A DNA stretch of 5,183 nucleotides from Puniceicoccales bacterium (GTDB lineage Bacteria > Verrucomicrobiota > Verrucomicrobiia > Opitutales > JAIRKQ01): NCBI GenBank assembly GCA_031270385.1, contig JAISXS010000064.1, positions 1 to 5,183 on the forward strand, given 5' to 3'. The notes beneath the pieces are model-generated. The model was not told where the DNA came from and ran no database searches. It saw only the letters and a list, made by a program, of their open reading frames with translations. Positions 5,082-5,183 of the stretch are shown in pieces (positions within the stretch are counted from its first letter, which is position 1; each line of letters starts with the position of its first letter). The position numbers were made by a program, and so were the translations under genes.

Positions 5082-5183
5082 ATAGTCATCTTCTCCAAGA
5101 AAAACATATTCCCCTATTCCAAAAAGTGGAAATCTTTCCGCTAAATATCGTCAGACAGAACGCTTTTCTCAAGTAAGACAACT
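5082..5183 (+). repeat. Copy of the palindromic repeat, running to the window edge
   Basis: The copy starts ATAGTCATCTTC at 5082, preceded by TA, and proceeds through CCCCTATTCC and AAAAA to CTTTCCGCTAAATATCGTC and CGCTTTTCTCAAGTAAGACA. It stops at ACT at 5183. By comparison with the copy at 3745-3847, only a terminal AT should be missing, giving a complete element of about 104 bp. It is inverted relative to that copy, so the pilin gene lies between inverted elements. The hairpin plus T-run inside it points leftward, toward the pilin promoter. Confidence 0.8.

Noticed and set aside
3745..5183. Composite transposon or integron carrying the pilin gene
   Set aside because: No transposase, integrase or attC-like site is present. 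Inverted MITE-like copies alone do not establish a mobile unit.

Overview
The window comes from a bacterium of moderate base composition. It probably has a Gram-negative-type lifestyle, because it carries a type IV pilin-like prepilin and a YccA/Bax-inhibitor membrane protein. The proteins I recognise are too widespread to fix the lineage, and I do not name one. AT-rich words such as AAAATTTT, and a family of short palindromic repeats in every intergenic space, are the most distinctive traits.

Layout. Positions 1-494 hold no convincing gene. They are filled up to about 330 by diverged, partly nested copies of a roughly 100-bp repeat with imperfect terminal inverted repeats. Positions 495-1226 (+) encode a seven-helix YccA/BI-1 family protein, closed by a clear intrinsic terminator at 1255-1283. 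After a leader containing a degenerate repeat copy, 1509-3761 (+) is a tightly overlapping folate operon: folE (GTP cyclohydrolase I), folP (dihydropteroate synthase), folB (dihydroneopterin aldolase) and folK (HPPK). The gene overlaps are 20, 8 and 11 nt. Between folK and the convergent pilin gene lie two further repeat copies (3745-3847 and 3909-4007). The first of these supplies the last five codons and the stop codon of folK. Positions 4046-4936 (-) encode a prepilin-like protein with a canonical class III signal sequence and its own good -35 box. A last repeat copy (5082 to the window end) is inverted relative to the one at folK, so the pilin gene sits between inverted repeats.

How the genes work together. 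FolE makes 7,8-dihydroneopterin triphosphate from GTP. After dephosphorylation by an enzyme not in this window, FolB makes 6-hydroxymethyl-dihydropterin, FolK pyrophosphorylates it, and FolP joins it to p-aminobenzoate to give dihydropteroate. Dihydrofolate synthase, dihydrofolate reductase and the pABA genes are not here. The BI-1 protein and the pilin gene are separate transcription units with no visible link to folate.

I find no new multi-gene system. The most notable feature is the non-coding repeat family. It looks like a MITE or a large bacterial palindromic repeat, with two terminal-sequence variants and a conserved internal hairpin plus T-run that may act as a portable terminator.
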